From Lysobacter panacisoli (GTDB taxonomy: Bacteria > Pseudomonadota > Gammaproteobacteria > Xanthomonadales > Xanthomonadaceae), in assembly GCF_009765165.1 (NCBI RefSeq), contig NZ_VLNU01000001.1:1-64000 (forward strand): a DNA stretch of 64,000 bases, written 5' to 3'. Shown piece by piece: positions 1-10,391 of the stretch. Positions within the stretch are counted from its first letter, which is position 1. The number at the start of each line of letters is the position of its first letter. A model generated the notes under the pieces. The model was not told where the DNA came from. It did no database searches and saw only the letters and a list, made by a program, of their open reading frames with translations. Position numbers and translations under genes: made by a program.

Positions 1-1
1 C

Positions 2-1387
2 ACGCTCCTGCTGGTGGCCGTGCCGACGATGGCGGCGGCGTTCTTCCAGGGCACGCTAGGCCAGTTCCTGGCGTACTCGGTGTTCGGGCGCAGTGGTGGT
101 GCACGGTCGCGATCGGAGCAGGGCGAGAGTGATACACAAGCGCAGCCCCATCACGCTCCGCCGTCACGGGACACCGAGGTTCCGCCGCAGGACCTGTTCC
201 AATTCCGACTGCCGCAGCAGGGGGCGGTGCAGGCCGATGAGATCAAGCGCTCGCCTTTGATCTTGAACCTGACGAATGGCGGTGCGGCGCCGTCGCCCGA
301 CGTGTCCAGCGAGGAGCACCTGCGCCACACCGTGGGGCAAATGGCACAGGCCAACAGGGCGACCGCCGACGAGAATGCCCCGTTTCTGGAGCGGTATCCG
401 CACGCGACGGCCGCGCTTGGCTCTGACGCCGCACAGGATCGCCGTGCCTACGACGCTTCGCAGGACAAGGTGGAACAGGTGCTGGCGTTCCAGACCAAGG
501 CGGCTCAAGCGCATGCTCTGGGTCGCTTGTCCGATCAGGACTATGCCGCAGCCCGGCGTGCCGCCAGCCAAGCGTTCCATGCCGAGTTCGACGGCGCTGC
601 ACGGGACTACGCCGAGGGCATCGCCCGTGATCCGAACCTCACCATGCAGGAGAAGTACGACCGCATCCACGGCCTGGGCGGACGGGTAATCGCCTTGGGC
701 CAGCGTAGCGGTATCGACTACTTCCCCGGCACCGCAGCACGGACCACGGCCGAAGCCGATGCGGCCATGCAACGTCATGGCATTTTCGACCCCAGCCGGC
801 CGGCACGCGTGTACGTGGACGAGCCCGGCAAGGCCAACGAGCCGCTTCGTGCGCTGTTGAATCTGCGACCGGACGAGGACCTGCGCAGCCGAATGCTGAA
901 TCCCGAGCCCGGACGTGCCTACGTTGCGGGCAAGGGGGAGTTGATCGACAGCGAGCCGTGGCGCGATCGTTTCAATCTAGTCGGCCAGATAGTCCAGCAG
1001 CAAGATGTGATGAACGTGGTGGCCGGAGTGGTAGCGCAGCGGTCGCTCGCCGGAGCAGAAGCCCTGTCGGGCATGGGGCGTGATCCCGATCCCTCGCCTT
1101 ATAGCAAGCATGTGGAAGCCCACAGCCCCTGGATCGCCCGCAACGACGTGGCGCTGAATCGAGTGGAAGGTGTGTTGTCGGCGGCGGGGTTCGCCAAGGA
1201 TGTGTATATGAACATGCAGGACGACTACATCACCGTCGACGTGTTCGCATCGAAGACCGATCCTAGCGAGCGGTGGTTTCAGGTACGGACATTCGAATAC
1301 CGTTCCAAAGAGAACAGCTTTATCCGCATACCCCCCACAGCCGACGCCCCAATTGTCGATGAAATCATTGACCCTGATCGCCACTAG
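2..1387 (+). CDS. C-terminal part of a membrane protein, possibly TraG-N-like conjugation protein (5' partial)
   Basis: The frame is open from the window edge, so the gene very probably begins upstream; the GTG at 14 is not a convincing start. The first ~30 residues are a hydrophobic segment ending in FFQGTLGQF, which I recall as resembling the last membrane segment of TraG N-terminal-domain proteins of integrative conjugative elements; this is from memory and tentative. After it comes a long soluble region: a polar linker (to ~residue 95), a helical Ala/Gln-rich part (~100-235), and a C-terminal alpha/beta-looking part (~300-457) that I do not recognise. The 3' end overlaps the next lipoprotein gene by 29 bases, which suggests co-transcription. 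If TraG-like, it would act in mating-pair stabilisation in the inner membrane. An alternative is a secreted effector with an N-terminal membrane segment. Confidence 0.5.
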   Translation, partial: TLLLVAVPTMAAAFFQGTLGQFLAYSVFGRSGGARSRSEQGESDTQAQPHHAPPSRDTEVPPQDLFQFRLPQQGAVQADEIKRSPLILNLTNGGAAPSPDVSSEEHLRHTVGQMAQANRATADENAPFLERYPHATAALGSDAAQDRRAYDASQDKVEQVLAFQTKAAQAHALGRLSDQDYAAARRAASQAFHAEFDGAARDYAEGIARDPNLTMQEKYDRIHGLGGRVIALGQRSGIDYFPGTAARTTAEADAAMQRHGIFDPSRPARVYVDEPGKANEPLRALLNLRPDEDLRSRMLNPEPGRAYVAGKGELIDSEPWRDRFNLVGQIVQQQDVMNVVAGVVAQRSLAGAEALSGMGRDPDPSPYSKHVEAHSPWIARNDVALNRVEGVLSAAGFAKDVYMNMQDDYITVDVFASKTDPSERWFQVRTFEYRSKENSFIRIPPTADAPIVDEIIDPDRH

Positions 1388-2147
1388 TCTGTTCGTCTTC
1401 CTTCTCGCATCGTGCGAACCGAACTGGGACGAAGACCCTGAAACCCTCTATGACAGGAGGGAAGATGCACTCGCCTTGAAGTACGCCGAGGAAGGGCTGG
1501 GCGGTAAGCATGATTTCTTCAGTCGGATGTTCCTTGTTCAGTACCATCTCGCGCGCTACTTGGAGAGGAGCGACAAGTACCACGCCGATCGGATTTCTGC
1601 GATATACCGCGGTGTGGATTCACTGGATCGATTGCCAAAAGAGCACCCGATTCTTGGAGACATGCTCTGGATGGCCAAGTACTTCGACGCGGCTATCCTT
1701 CTGTTCGTCAAGAAGGACCGACAGGCCGCCTTGAAGCTGCTCGATTCGTACTGCCCGATGACGGATTACGAAATGAAAGTGCGCTGCCACGTGAAGAATT
1801 ACTGGCACTTCGAGAGCAATGCTCGCACGGGCTTAGATCGAAACAAGCAGGAAGCCGCCTTCATCGCCGATTTAACCGTGGGCGTGGCCTACCAGGACTA
1901 CCAGATGATCGGCCACTCGATGGAACTGCTGGCGGAGTACGACATCCAGCACGCCACCGAACGCGCCATGACCTATGCCGCGGTGCGCAGCGCCGATAAC
2001 GATGAGGTCATGCGGCGCTTCTGCGCCGTGCCGGCACGCTATTTCAAGTACCGCCCCGAAACCCTGGGCCGCACCGATTACCTGGCTGCCTATGAGCGTG
2101 CCGACTGCAAGGTCTATCTATCCTCGGATCAGGCACAGGCGCAATAG
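1359..2147 (+). CDS. Predicted lipoprotein of unknown function
   Basis: A 262-residue protein. I chose the ATG at 1359 over the TTG two codons upstream because it begins a clean lipoprotein signal, MKSLTLIATSLFVFLLASC, with the lipobox LLASC. The start lies inside the 3' end of the preceding gene (29-base overlap), so the two are probably translated together. The mature part is mostly charged, amphipathic helix, with paired Cys residues in the middle (LDSYCPM and KVRCHVK) and two more near the C terminus. This is the look of a TPR-like or all-helical periplasmic lipoprotein. No catalytic motif is visible. The position right behind a putative conjugation or effector protein would fit an immunity or accessory lipoprotein, but that is inference. 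Confidence 0.75.
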   Translation: MKSLTLIATSLFVFLLASCEPNWDEDPETLYDRREDALALKYAEEGLGGKHDFFSRMFLVQYHLARYLERSDKYHADRISAIYRGVDSLDRLPKEHPILGDMLWMAKYFDAAILLFVKKDRQAALKLLDSYCPMTDYEMKVRCHVKNYWHFESNARTGLDRNKQEAAFIADLTVGVAYQDYQMIGHSMELLAEYDIQHATERAMTYAAVRSADNDEVMRRFCAVPARYFKYRPETLGRTDYLAAYERADCKVYLSSDQAQAQ

Positions 2148-2202
2148 CGGCAACGGCAACGTATGCAGCCTGCTGGTGAACGAGTTGCCGGGTGAGATCA
2201 CC

Positions 2203-2282
2203 GAAAAAGGGGGCAGGTTCATTTCGAAAAAGGGGTCAGGTTCATTTCCGCCAGTTAGAAAATGAACCTGACCCTTTTTCCC
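2203..2282. repeat. REP-like direct and inverted repeat around AAATGAACCTGACCC
   Basis: Two direct copies of a ~23-base unit (2203-2225 and 2226-2249) are followed by an inverted copy at 2258-2282. The stem TCAGGTTCATTT / AAATGAACCTGA surrounds a short loop. Similar short motifs between genes are common in Xanthomonadaceae and resemble REP elements mobilised by RAYT transposases; no RAYT gene is seen in this window. The right arm supplies the only in-frame ATG of the following fragment, so the repeat has probably landed on, or marks, a truncation point. Confidence 0.75.
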
Positions 2283-2651
2283 GCGGACGTGAACTTTGGA
2301 GTAAGCAGCGGTTGGCGACCCAATGTTGGCTCTGGCGCTCACCCTAACGGTGTTGGCCTGGACTTCACTCGTTTGCAACTAACTCAGAATGGGCAAGCTA
2401 TCGGCACTACGTTTATCGATCCCGGCAAGCGTATTGGACGCGACCCTTCAACTCCAGAGCCCGACTTGGGCCGTCAGTATCGCGAGTCGCTGTATGCCAT
2501 TCGGCAGGAAGCAGGCATACGCCAGATCTTCGCGCCTTGGCAGATGCTTGGCTCCCCGGACGGCCAATTCCGTGCGAACCACCCTAACCGCATCAACGAC
2601 AACGACTGGATACACCGCCACCACGTTCACATCGGACTGAGGGTCTACTGA
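2262..2651 (+). pseudogene. Truncated M15-like (D-Ala-D-Ala metallopeptidase fold) C-terminal fragment
   Basis: The frame encodes 129 residues, but its ATG lies in the right arm of the REP-like repeat and an in-frame TAG sits just upstream, so the natural N terminus appears lost. The rest resembles the zinc-peptidase core of the M15/VanY-like fold: SSGWRPN, then HPNGVGLDF (His27 and Asp34 in the H-x6-D arrangement), then HHVHIG close to the C terminus (His121/His123). Family members cut peptidoglycan peptides and often form the toxic C terminus of larger secreted effectors or phage endolysins. Most likely it is the residue of such a protein. It ends 3 bases before the next start codon. Expression as a functional enzyme is doubtful. 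Confidence 0.5.
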
Positions 2652-2654
2652 GAC

Positions 2655-3518
2655 ATGAGCAAGCGCCTGTTGGCTATATTTGTAGGAATGTCGCTTTATT
2701 TTGCGGCAAACGCCGATTGCAATGATCACGCGGACCGGTGGGCTCCTATCCGAAAGTGGCGCACGTCCTACCTCGTGGTAAGCAACGTCGGGTACTCGTG
2801 GATATATGCCATGTCGGATGACGGAACAATAAAAATCTACCGTCCGAGCAGAGTCGACGCGAACAGGTATCCGTGCACGCGAAAGGAAAGACAGAGCGGC
2901 TCATGGTGCGTTGCTACCGGACGTCTATATCAAGCTGGACCTAGAATCATTGCCAAGAGTGCCAACGGGTTGGACGAGCAGTTCTATCTGACGAAGGAGG
3001 GCAAGATGTGCGCTGCCGCGAATGAACAAAACGACTTCTCTGGCCAATGTGAGGACGAAGGATACAAGGAGGCAATGAGCCTCTTTTCGGTGTATCCACG
3101 TGCAATGGCATCGGACAGCGGACTGGACGAACTGGACGGCTATTACCGGATGAATGCCATTAGATGCACGCCGGCCGGCGAGCATGCTCCATGCAGAGGC
3201 GAACTCAAGGACTGCCTTCGCATTGAAACGTATCGAGGGAGCCATCGCGTGGAGGTATACAGCACTCAGGCATACCAACATGTATGCGCTTTCAGCATCG
3301 AAATGAGGGGAGTGAACGGAGAACTGGTTTACGACAGCCCCCTAGGCCAAGTGATTCTCCGGAGGGTGGGCAACCAGCTCGTTATTGCATCTGATGGCAT
3401 CGACCCGACAGCAGGAGGGCTGGGATTCTGCGGCGCTCATGCAGATATCGATATGCTTGCATTCCCCCTATCCGGGAAAGTCGAAACAGATGCGCAGTGT
3501 TTCAGGGACGGGCCATAA
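2655..3518 (+). CDS. Secreted Cys-rich protein of unknown function, possible immunity protein
   Basis: A 287-residue protein with a clear Sec signal peptide (MSKRLLAIFVGMSLYFAANA, probable cleavage before DCND). The mature part has many Cys residues, consistent with a disulfide-bonded periplasmic protein. Near the C terminus is LGFCGAHADID, which resembles a C-G-x-x-A turn seen in some periplasmic lysozyme-inhibitor-like proteins; that comparison is weak. The gene starts 3 bases after the M15-like fragment, so the two probably formed one unit. Known peptidoglycan-hydrolase effectors are commonly paired with a periplasmic immunity protein encoded just downstream, so immunity is the best guess. 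Base composition looks more AT-rich than in the core genes to the right, which fits horizontal transfer. Confidence 0.7.
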   Translation: MSKRLLAIFVGMSLYFAANADCNDHADRWAPIRKWRTSYLVVSNVGYSWIYAMSDDGTIKIYRPSRVDANRYPCTRKERQSGSWCVATGRLYQAGPRIIAKSANGLDEQFYLTKEGKMCAAANEQNDFSGQCEDEGYKEAMSLFSVYPRAMASDSGLDELDGYYRMNAIRCTPAGEHAPCRGELKDCLRIETYRGSHRVEVYSTQAYQHVCAFSIEMRGVNGELVYDSPLGQVILRRVGNQLVIASDGIDPTAGGLGFCGAHADIDMLAFPLSGKVETDAQCFRDGP

Positions 3519-3551
3519 GCGGAGCCTGAAGCAGCCCGGAGACCATATGAC

Positions 3552-4233
3552 CTAACTAAGCCACGGCCGTCCGCGCACGCGGTACACCGACAGGAACACC
3601 GCTGCGACCCATGCGCTCGCCACCGCCCATCCGGCGAGGATGTCCGAGGGGTAATGCACGCCCAGATAGACGCGCGACAGGCCGACCAGCAAGACGAACG
3701 GCGCCATCACCGCGACCACCGCCCAGCGCCAGCGCGTGTGCCAGGCCAGCATGACCAGCACGCAGGCCAGCGTCATCGAGCCCATCGCATGGCCGCTGGG
3801 AAAACTGTAGGTCGTCTCCGGCGCAATCGATTCCCACAGCGACGGGCGTTCGCGTGTGAAGAACAGTTTGGCGCCGATGTTGAGCAGCGCCGATCCGCCG
3901 AGCGCGATCGCAGCGAAAGTGGCTTCGCGATACCGGCGCAGCACGCCGAGCACGAGCACGAAGGCGATGTCGAACGGCACCACGCCCCAGGCATAGCCCA
4001 GTTCCGACATGACGACGAAGAAATCGTCGAAGCCCTGCCGCGCCATCGCGTGCGCGAACAGCAGGATCGGTTCGTCGAAGGCGATGGCTTCCTGCTCGTG
4101 GATCTCGTCGGCGAGTTCGCCGAACGCCCACAACGGCAGCAACAGTCCGCCGAAGACCAGCAGCAGGCGCATGCCGTGGCGGCGCAGGACCTCCGCGCCG
4201 AAGCGCAGTGCGATCGCGAGCGCGCCCTCGCCC

Positions 4234-4244
<11 letters not shown>
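3552..4244 (-). CDS. PAP2 family membrane phosphatase
   Basis: A 230-residue integral membrane protein with all three motifs of the type 2 phosphatidic acid phosphatase superfamily: KLFFTRERP (K-x6-RP), PSGH, and [12 protein letters not shown] (SR-x5-H-x3-D). About five hydrophobic segments surround these, placing the active site at the periplasmic face. Members dephosphorylate lipid phosphates such as phosphatidic acid, phosphatidylglycerol phosphate or undecaprenyl diphosphate; the substrate cannot be told from sequence. The start is a GTG overlapping the 3' end of ispG by 11 bases, so it is probably the second gene of an ispG operon. The link with isoprenoid synthesis makes undecaprenyl diphosphate recycling plausible but unproven. 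Confidence 0.9.
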
Positions 4245-5511
<1,267 letters not shown>

Positions 5512-5643
5512 GGACCGTATTGTAGGCCACCGCGACGCGCGGACCGCCAGGCGCGCCGTGCGGCGGGTCCGGCGTGCGCTCGCGTTCACGTGACCCACGC
5601 CCCGCTCTGCGCTACCGTGGCCGGCCGCCGAACGCCGCCGTCC

Positions 5644-7005
5644 ATGAGCCCCGACCCCGACACCAGCCGCCCCGACCGGGTGCTCACGCCGAGCCAGCTG
5701 AACACGCTCGCGCGCGACCTGCTGGAGGGCGCGTTCCCGTCGATCTGGATCGAGGGCGAACTGGGCAACGTGTCGCGGCCGTCTTCGGGCCATCTGTACT
5801 TCACCCTCAAGGACGCGCGCGCGCAGATCCGCTGCGCGATGTTCCGCCCCAAGAGCAGCTGGCTGCGCTTCACGCCGCGCGAAGGCCTGCGCGTCCTCGG
5901 TCGCGGCCGACTCACCCTGTACGAGGCGCGCGGCGAGTTCCAGCTGGTGCTGGACCACATGGAGGAAGCCGGAGAAGGCGCACTGCGCCGCGCGTTCGAC
6001 GAACTCAAGGCCAGGCTCGCCGAAGAAGGCCTGTTCGACAACGAACGCAAGCGCCCGCTGCCGCGTTTCGTGCGCCGCGTCGGCGTGATCACCTCGCCCA
6101 CCGGCGCGGCGGTACGCGACGTGCTGAGCGTACTCGCACGGCGTTTCCCGCTGATCGAGGCCGACGTGCTGCCGGTACCCGTGCAGGGCGATGGCGCCGC
6201 ACCGCAGATCGTGGCGATGCTGCAGCGGGCGATCGCCTCGCAGCGCTACGACGTGCTGGTGCTGGCGCGGGGCGGCGGTTCGCTCGAAGACCTGTGGGCG
6301 TTCAACGACGAGCGCCTGGCGCGGACCATCGCCGCCTCGCCCGTGCCGATCGTTTCGGCCGTCGGCCACGAGACCGACTTCAGCCTCAGCGATTTCGCCG
6401 CCGACGTGCGCGCGCCCACGCCCTCCGTCGCGGCCGAGCTGCTCGCGCCGCACCGCGACGATCTGTTGCCACGCCTGCGCATGCTCGAAGCGCGCCTGCG
6501 CAACCTGCACACCCAGCGCCTGCGCCAGGCCATGCAGCGTGCGGACCGCGCGTGGCTGCGCCTGCATTCGCTGCGCCCGCAGGCGCGACTGGACCTGCTG
6601 CATCGCCGTCAGGACGATGCACTGCGCCGCCTCGACGCGGCCTGGAAGCGTCGCATGGAACGCGAACGCGCGCACCTTCGCCATGCCGACGCCGTCCTGC
6701 GTGCCGCGCATCCGCAGCGCCGCATCGCGCGTCTGCGCGAACGCCTCGCCGCACTGGCCCCGCGACCGCAATCGGCGATCGTGCGCAGGATCGGCCGCGA
6801 CGCCGTGCATCTGCGCGGGCTGGCGCGTTCGCTGGAAGCGGTGAGTCCGCTGGCGACCATCGCGCGCGGCTACTCGATCCTCCAGCACGAGGACGGCCGC
6901 ATCGTGCGCAGCGTGCTCGACGCCGCACCGGGCGACCGCCTGTCCGCACGCGTGTCCGACGGCCAGCTCGGCCTTCGCGTGGAACCGCGCGACGCCGACG
7001 ACTGA
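5644..7005 (+). CDS. xseA: Exodeoxyribonuclease VII large subunit
   Basis: A 453-residue protein. The N-terminal OB-fold (~15-110, with [18 protein letters not shown]) binds single-stranded DNA. The catalytic domain has [18 protein letters not shown], the glycine-rich [17 protein letters not shown], and [22 protein letters not shown], all typical of XseA. A long Arg-rich coiled coil (~290-390) follows, and the C-terminal segment includes [12 protein letters not shown]. With XseB, the large subunit degrades single-stranded DNA processively to oligonucleotides in repair. xseB is not in this window. The start was set at the ATG giving [20 protein letters not shown], which matches the usual N terminus; the open frame upstream is antisense to ispG. 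Confidence 0.96.
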   Translation: MSPDPDTSRPDRVLTPSQLNTLARDLLEGAFPSIWIEGELGNVSRPSSGHLYFTLKDARAQIRCAMFRPKSSWLRFTPREGLRVLGRGRLTLYEARGEFQLVLDHMEEAGEGALRRAFDELKARLAEEGLFDNERKRPLPRFVRRVGVITSPTGAAVRDVLSVLARRFPLIEADVLPVPVQGDGAAPQIVAMLQRAIASQRYDVLVLARGGGSLEDLWAFNDERLARTIAASPVPIVSAVGHETDFSLSDFAADVRAPTPSVAAELLAPHRDDLLPRLRMLEARLRNLHTQRLRQAMQRADRAWLRLHSLRPQARLDLLHRRQDDALRRLDAAWKRRMERERAHLRHADAVLRAAHPQRRIARLRERLAALAPRPQSAIVRRIGRDAVHLRGLARSLEAVSPLATIARGYSILQHEDGRIVRSVLDAAPGDRLSARVSDGQLGLRVEPRDADD

Positions 7006-7150
7006 CGCGTCGCGCACGGGCATCCCCGACCTCGGCGGCCCCACCGCGTACCCTGCCCGGACACACGCAACGCTGCGTCATGCCGGTGCTCACGCCGGTC
7101 CCGTTACGATGCCGCACGATGCGTCTCCGGCATTGCACCGAGGAGCTGGG

Positions 7151-8797
7151 ATGACCAAGGCCTCCGATCTGTTCGTCGCCGCGCTTGAAGCCGAGCGCGT
7201 GCAATACGTCTTCGGCATTCCCGGCGAGGAGAACCTCGACCTGCTCGAGTCGCTGCGCAACTCGACCATCCGGCTCGTGCTCACCCGGCACGAGCAGGCG
7301 GCGGGGTTCATGGCCGCCACCTACGGCCGAATCACCGGCAAGGCGGGCGTGTGCCTGTCCACGCTCGGGCCGGGCGCGACCAACCTGGTCACCGCCGCGG
7401 CGTACGCGCAGCTCGGCGCGATGCCGATGCTGATGATCACCGGGCAGAAGCCGATCAAGAGCAGCCGGCAGGGTCATTTCCAGATCGTGGACGTGGTCGA
7501 TGCGATGCGACCGCTCACCAAGTACACGCGCCAGATCGTGTCCGCCGATGCGATCCCCGCGCGCGTGCGCGAAGCCTTCCGCCGCGCCGAGGAAGAACGC
7601 CCGGGCGCGACCCACCTGGAATTGCCGCAGGACATCGCCGGCGACGAGACCTCGTCGAAGCTCATCCCCGCGTCGTTCTCGCGCCGCCCGGTCGCCGACG
7701 AGAAGGCGCTGGAGCGCGCGACCGAAGCGATCGTCGCCGCGCGACATCCGCTGCTGATGATCGGCGCGGGCGCGAACCGCAAGACCACCGCGCGCCAGCT
7801 GCGTGCGCTGGTCGACAAGCTCGGCATTCCGTTCTTCACCACGCAGATGGGCAAGGGCGTGATCGACGAGCTGCACCCGCTATGGCTAGGCAATGCGGCG
7901 CTGTCGGACCACGATTTCGTGCACCGCGCCATCGACGCGGCGGACTGCATCGTCAACATCGGCCACGACGTGATCGAGAAGCCACCGTTCTTCATGCGCG
8001 AAGGACGCCGCACCGTCATCCACGTCAATTACGAAGGGGCCGAGGTCGATGCGGTGTACTTCCCGCAGATCGAAGTCGTCGGCGACATCGCCCACACGGT
8101 CTGGCAACTGGGCGAGCGCGTGACGCCGCAGACGCACTGGAACTTCGCCTTCTTCGACCGCGTGCGCGAAGCGCTGTTGTCGAACCTGCGCGAACGCGCC
8201 GACGACGACCGCTTCCCGCTGGTTCCGCAGCGCCTGGTCGCCGAGGTGCGCGCGGCGATGGACGCGCGCGACGTGGTCTGCCTGGACAACGGCCTGTACA
8301 AGCTGTGGTTCGCGCGTTGCTATCGGTGCCGAGAACCCAACACGCTGCTGCTGGACAATGCGCTGGCGACGATGGGTGCCGGCCTGCCTTCGGCCATCGC
8401 CGCGCGCATCGTCTGCCCGGATCGCAAGGTGCTGGCGGTGTGCGGCGACGGCGGCTTCATGATGAATTCGCAGGAACTGGAAACCGCCGTGCGCCTCGGG
8501 CTGGACCTTACCGTGCTGGTGTTGCGCGACGATGCTTACGGCATGATCAAGTGGAAGCAGGCGCACGAGCGCTATCCGAGTTTCGGCATGGACTTGGGCA
8601 ATCCCGATTTCGTCGAGTACGCGCGCAGCTACGGTGCGCGCGGCCATCGCCCGCGCAGCGCGGACGAGTTCGCGCCGCTGCTGCGCCAGGCGCTGGACAC
8701 GCCGGGCATCGACCTGATCGAAGTCCCCATCGACTATTCCGACGACGATCGCCTGCTCAACGAAGAGATCCCCCGGCTGAGCGCCGCGCTCGCCTGA
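7151..8797 (+). CDS. Thiamine diphosphate-dependent enzyme, acetolactate synthase large-subunit family
   Basis: A 548-residue protein with the three-domain layout of the pyruvate decarboxylase/acetolactate synthase family. The N-terminal PYR domain has the catalytic Glu in TRHEQAAGFMA and the loop LSTLGPGATNLVTA. The PP domain has GDGGFMMNSQELETAV followed by LVLRDDAYGM, where the usual NN or ND of the ThDP-Mg motif reads DD. No regulatory small subunit lies nearby, so it resembles a catabolic (AlsS-like) or specialised enzyme rather than biosynthetic IlvB. The ATG at 7151 follows the Shine-Dalgarno-like AGGAGCTGGG. An aldehyde dehydrogenase gene follows 49 bases later on the same strand; they are probably co-transcribed and could act in sequence on a 2-oxo acid. 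The substrate is unknown. Confidence 0.85.
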   Translation: MTKASDLFVAALEAERVQYVFGIPGEENLDLLESLRNSTIRLVLTRHEQAAGFMAATYGRITGKAGVCLSTLGPGATNLVTAAAYAQLGAMPMLMITGQKPIKSSRQGHFQIVDVVDAMRPLTKYTRQIVSADAIPARVREAFRRAEEERPGATHLELPQDIAGDETSSKLIPASFSRRPVADEKALERATEAIVAARHPLLMIGAGANRKTTARQLRALVDKLGIPFFTTQMGKGVIDELHPLWLGNAALSDHDFVHRAIDAADCIVNIGHDVIEKPPFFMREGRRTVIHVNYEGAEVDAVYFPQIEVVGDIAHTVWQLGERVTPQTHWNFAFFDRVREALLSNLRERADDDRFPLVPQRLVAEVRAAMDARDVVCLDNGLYKLWFARCYRCREPNTLLLDNALATMGAGLPSAIAARIVCPDRKVLAVCGDGGFMMNSQELETAVRLGLDLTVLVLRDDAYGMIKWKQAHERYPSFGMDLGNPDFVEYARSYGARGHRPRSADEFAPLLRQALDTPGIDLIEVPIDYSDDDRLLNEEIPRLSAALA

Positions 8798-8846
8798 CCG
8801 CGCGCTCATCCCTCACCGGCTATCCTGCGAATTTCCGGAGTCCGTC

Positions 8847-10325
8847 ATGGCCAAGAAGACGAACACGCGCGACTCGAGCGGCCGCTCCGGCCTGAAGTCG
8901 AGCTATCCCTACTACCTCGCCAACCGTCCGGTCGCGGCCAATACCGACCTGGATGTGCTGGACAAGTACAGCGGCCAGCGCGCGACGCGCGTGGCGATGG
9001 CCGATGCCGCCGCGGTGCGCAAGGCCATCGTCGCCGGCTACCAGGCGCGCGAGGCGGTTGCGGCATTCCCGCCGGATGCGCGGCGCGACGTGCTCGAACA
9101 CTGCGTGCGCCGTTTCACCGAGCGTTTCGACGAACTGGCGATGGCGCTGTGCATCGAGGCCGGCAAGCCGATCCGCGACGCACGCGGCGAAGTGACGCGC
9201 CTGATCGACAGCTTCCGCATCGCCGCGGGCGAGGCGACCCGCATCGGCGGCGAAGTCGTCGAACTGCAGATCTCGCCGCGTACGCGCGGCTACCGCGGCA
9301 TGGTCAAGCGCGTGCCGATCGGCCTGTGCAGCTTCATCACGCCGTTCAACTTCCCGCTCAACCTGGTCGCGCACAAGGTCGCGCCTGCGCTCGCGGCGGG
9401 TTGTCCCTTCATCCTCAAGCCGTCGGAGAAGACGCCGATCGGCGCGCTGATCATCGGCGAAGTTCTTGCGGAGACCGACCTGCCGAAAGGCGCGTTCTCG
9501 GTCCTGGCCTGCTCCACCGACGTCGCCTCGCAACTGGTCGAGGACGAGCGCATCGCCCTGCTCTCCTTCACTGGCGGCTTGATCGGCTGGGATCTGAAGA
9601 CACGCGCGGGCCGCAAGAAGGTCACGCTGGAACTGGGCGGCAATGCGGCGTGCGTGATCGACGCCGACCCGGGCGCGTCGATCGACCATGTCGTCGACCG
9701 GCTCGTGTTCGGTGCGTACTACCAGAGCGGGCAGAGCTGCATCAGCGTGCAGCGCATCTACGCGCACGCCGACATCTACGAGAAGCTGCGCAAGAAGCTG
9801 AAGGCCGCCGTATCGAAGCTGCGCATGGGCGATCCGCGCGACGAAGACACCTTCATCGGCCCGATGATCGACGAGGCCGCCGCCAAGCGCGTCGATGCGT
9901 GGATCGAAGCGGCGCGCAAGGGGGGCGCAAAGCGACTGGCCGGCGGCGAGCGCATCGGCAACATGGTGCCTGCGACGCTGCTGGAAGGCGTCGCGCACAA
10001 CACCGACCTGTACCAGCGCGAGGCCTTCGCGCCGGTCGCACTGATGGAGCCGTTCGAGGATTTCGAACAGGCCATCGAGCTGGTCAACGACAGCGACTTC
10101 GGCCTGCAGGCCGGCGTGTTCACCGGCAACCTCAACCACGCGATGCGCGCGTGGGACAAGCTGGAGGTCGGCGGCGTGATCGTCGGCGACGTGCCGAGCT
10201 TCCGCGTCGACAACATGCCCTACGGTGGCGTGAAGCACTCGGGGCTCGGGCGCGAGGGCATCCGCTACGCGATCGAGGACATGACCGAGCAGCGCCTGCT
10301 CGTCATCCGCGATCCGGTCGCCTGA
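8847..10325 (+). CDS. NAD(P)-dependent aldehyde dehydrogenase family protein
   Basis: A 492-residue member of the aldehyde dehydrogenase superfamily, which oxidises aldehydes to acids (or acyl-CoA) with NAD(P)+. Visible are the cofactor-binding ITPFNFPLNLVAHKVAPAL and ILKPSEKTP, the general base Glu262 in TLELGGNAA, the catalytic Cys298 in SGQSCISVQR, and the late motif EAFAPVALM. Length is normal. The start ATG has CCGGAG about 10 bases upstream. It follows a ThDP-dependent enzyme, suggesting a decarboxylation-then-oxidation pair. The sequence is closest in feel to the lactaldehyde/glyceraldehyde-3-phosphate dehydrogenase branch, but I cannot fix the substrate. Confidence 0.92.
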   Translation: MAKKTNTRDSSGRSGLKSSYPYYLANRPVAANTDLDVLDKYSGQRATRVAMADAAAVRKAIVAGYQAREAVAAFPPDARRDVLEHCVRRFTERFDELAMALCIEAGKPIRDARGEVTRLIDSFRIAAGEATRIGGEVVELQISPRTRGYRGMVKRVPIGLCSFITPFNFPLNLVAHKVAPALAAGCPFILKPSEKTPIGALIIGEVLAETDLPKGAFSVLACSTDVASQLVEDERIALLSFTGGLIGWDLKTRAGRKKVTLELGGNAACVIDADPGASIDHVVDRLVFGAYYQSGQSCISVQRIYAHADIYEKLRKKLKAAVSKLRMGDPRDEDTFIGPMIDEAAAKRVDAWIEAARKGGAKRLAGGERIGNMVPATLLEGVAHNTDLYQREAFAPVALMEPFEDFEQAIELVNDSDFGLQAGVFTGNLNHAMRAWDKLEVGGVIVGDVPSFRVDNMPYGGVKHSGLGREGIRYAIEDMTEQRLLVIRDPVA

Positions 10326-10348
10326 CCACTGCGCGCACGCGCGCCCGA

Positions 10349-10376
10349 CGGGCGTGTCGCCTGCCCGACACGCCCG
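10349..10376. terminator. Hairpin between convergent genes
   Basis: A perfect 11-bp stem (CGGGCGTGTCG / CGACACGCCCG) with a 6-base loop sits between the convergent aldehyde dehydrogenase and hydrolase-like genes. There is no T tract on either side, so it is a likely but not classical bidirectional terminator. Confidence 0.5.
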
Positions 10377-10391
10377 CCGGACCGCTTCACC

